Under the pieces are notes generated by a model that was given only the letters and a program-made list of their open reading frames with translations, had not been told where the DNA came from and made no database searches. The position numbers and the translations under genes are program-made. 64,000 bases of DNA, from positions 6,217-70,216 of the forward strand of contig JBAXIO010000021.1 in the NCBI GenBank assembly GCA_037138335.1, written 5' to 3'. Each line of letters opens with the position of its first letter. Position 1 is the stretch's first letter. The DNA comes from CAIRDP01 sp037138335. Its GTDB lineage: Bacteria; Bacteroidota; Bacteroidia; Bacteroidales; FEN-979. Shown piece after piece: positions 63,346 to 64,000 of the stretch.

Positions 63346-63459
63346 AAACACGGCTTTTGTGAATTTTTGTGAAAATATAGTAAAAAATTATAAATCAATT
63401 ATATACATAGCATTTTGTTGATAAATATTTTTATAAAATTTGTAATTTTTAGCCTTTTC

Positions 63460-63483
63460 ATGTGTACTTTTATGTGTACTTTT
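63460..63483 (+). repeat. Two tandem 12-bp copies of ATGTGTACTTTT upstream of the integrase
   Basis: Copies at 63460-63471 and 63472-63483 end 11 bp before the integrase ATG. They could be arm-type integrase sites or part of its promoter. Confidence 0.6.
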
Positions 63484-63494
63484 TAAAAGCCATT

Positions 63495-64000
63495 ATGAAA
63501 ACAGATAACACTCCGGTTACAGGGATTATCCTCGAAACCCGTAAAAGTAATGCCGACGAATTGCATCCCGTCAAATTGAGAGTAACGTTTAAAGGAGATC
63601 GTAAATATTACACGTTGAAAGGCCTTGATAAAAAGACTTTATACATGTCCTCTGATGACTTTGATAGAATTTCAACATCCACTAATTTAAAGCCGTTGAA
63701 GATTCATCTGACCGAGATTGAGAAAAAAGCCATGAAGGTCATTGAAGAGATGGCCGTTTTTTCCTTCGAATCATTTGAATCTGTTTACTTCTCAAAACCT
63801 AAAGACGATAAGGATCTCTTTTCAATCCTTAATGCCACCGGAAAAAAGATGCGCGAAGCCGGCAGGATCAGTACAGCAGTCAGCTTCGAATGTGCCCTCA
63901 AATCCCTTAAAGAATTTACCGGTAAGGAAAAATTCCCTTTCGCAGCGGCCAATGTTAAATTCTTCAAAGACTACGAGAAATGGATGCTCACCCCCAAAGT
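63495..64000 (+). CDS. Tyrosine recombinase/integrase, N-terminal part (runs off the window)
   Basis: The frame from the ATG at 63495 is open to the last base, giving 168 residues. It starts with an Arm-DNA-binding-like beta region (TGIILETRKSNADELHPVKL, VTFKGDRKYYTLKG). A helical segment is followed by the start of the SAM-like core-binding domain (TGKKMREAGRISTAVSFECALKSLKEFTG, AANVKFFKDYEKWML), the pattern of Bacteroidota phage-integrase-type recombinases. The catalytic domain lies outside. It is the first gene of the element bounded on the left by the tRNA-Asn fragment. Confidence 0.82.
   Translation, partial: MKTDNTPVTGIILETRKSNADELHPVKLRVTFKGDRKYYTLKGLDKKTLYMSSDDFDRISTSTNLKPLKIHLTEIEKKAMKVIEEMAVFSFESFESVYFSKPKDDKDLFSILNATGKKMREAGRISTAVSFECALKSLKEFTGKEKFPFAAANVKFFKDYEKWMLTPK

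Overview
The window looks like a chromosome segment from a free-living Bacteroidota bacterium, probably of the Bacteroidales/Marinilabiliales kind. Four proteins carry C-terminal type IX secretion (T9SS) sorting domains, and many others have lipoprotein signals. Several promoters match the Bacteroidota pattern TTG-N19-21-TAnnTTTG. Family assignments come from reading motifs by eye; no database search was run.

Left flank (1-9.4 kb): the 3' part of a giant beta-helix/LamG/PKD-like T9SS surface protein, a glycerophosphodiesterase lipoprotein, and a secreted delta-60-repeat protein followed closely by a small membrane protein.

Biosynthetic core (10.0-36.1 kb): one dense plus-strand gene train, visibly richer in G+C than the right end. 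It starts with a Pro-rich 139-aa protein. A complete three-component envelope exporter follows: an HlyD-type adaptor, two ABC transporters of the NHLM/NHLP 'bacteriocin' class, and a TolC-like outer-membrane protein. Next is a hybrid assembly line: NRPS A-T-C-A-T, PKS KS-AT-KR-DH-like-ACP, a free-standing enoyl reductase, NRPS C-A-T-TE, then a phosphopantetheinyl transferase and a YgiD-type dioxygenase. My reading of the adenylation pockets is: first domain without the amino-acid-anchoring Asp (probably a non-amino-acid starter), second glycine-like, third aspartate-like. The inferred skeleton is starter acid - (Gly + reduced malonate, a GABA- or GABOB-like unit) - Asp. The peptidase-type domain of the first ABC transporter has lost its catalytic Cys and His, so the exporter probably docks or carries a cargo without cutting a leader. 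The pairing of a peptide-type exporter, a Pro-rich small protein and an NRPS-PKS is the most unusual system here.

Surface and lipoprotein region (36.4-55.3 kb): a second beta-helix T9SS gene interrupted by an amber codon, a PID-CTERM-like small protein, a six-repeat 20-residue repeat protein, an xAPxxPxEA-repeat small secreted protein, a kelch lipoprotein, a lipase-like lipoprotein, three tandem minus-strand Lcl/DUF1566 paralogues, a cohesin/dockerin-like T9SS protein, a metallophosphoesterase, an NTF2+Cache lipoprotein, a GH79-like T9SS glycosidase and a Fib_succ_major lipoprotein.

Right flank (55.5-64 kb): phosphatidylserine decarboxylase, a frameshifted DUF6624-like gene behind a hypothetical exported protein, a TMEM175-like channel, a rearrangement junction joining a truncated small membrane-protein gene to a truncated CoA-transferase gene, a ThrE-type exporter, and a Fic AMP-transferase with three identically spaced operators, flanked by a 14-bp direct repeat. 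The window ends at an integrative-element boundary: a 3'-half tRNA-Asn (att site) next to a tyrosine-recombinase gene that runs off the edge. Two older, decayed copies of the tRNA-Asn downstream region lie at 55.26 and 61.78 kb, suggesting repeated insertion at this locus.
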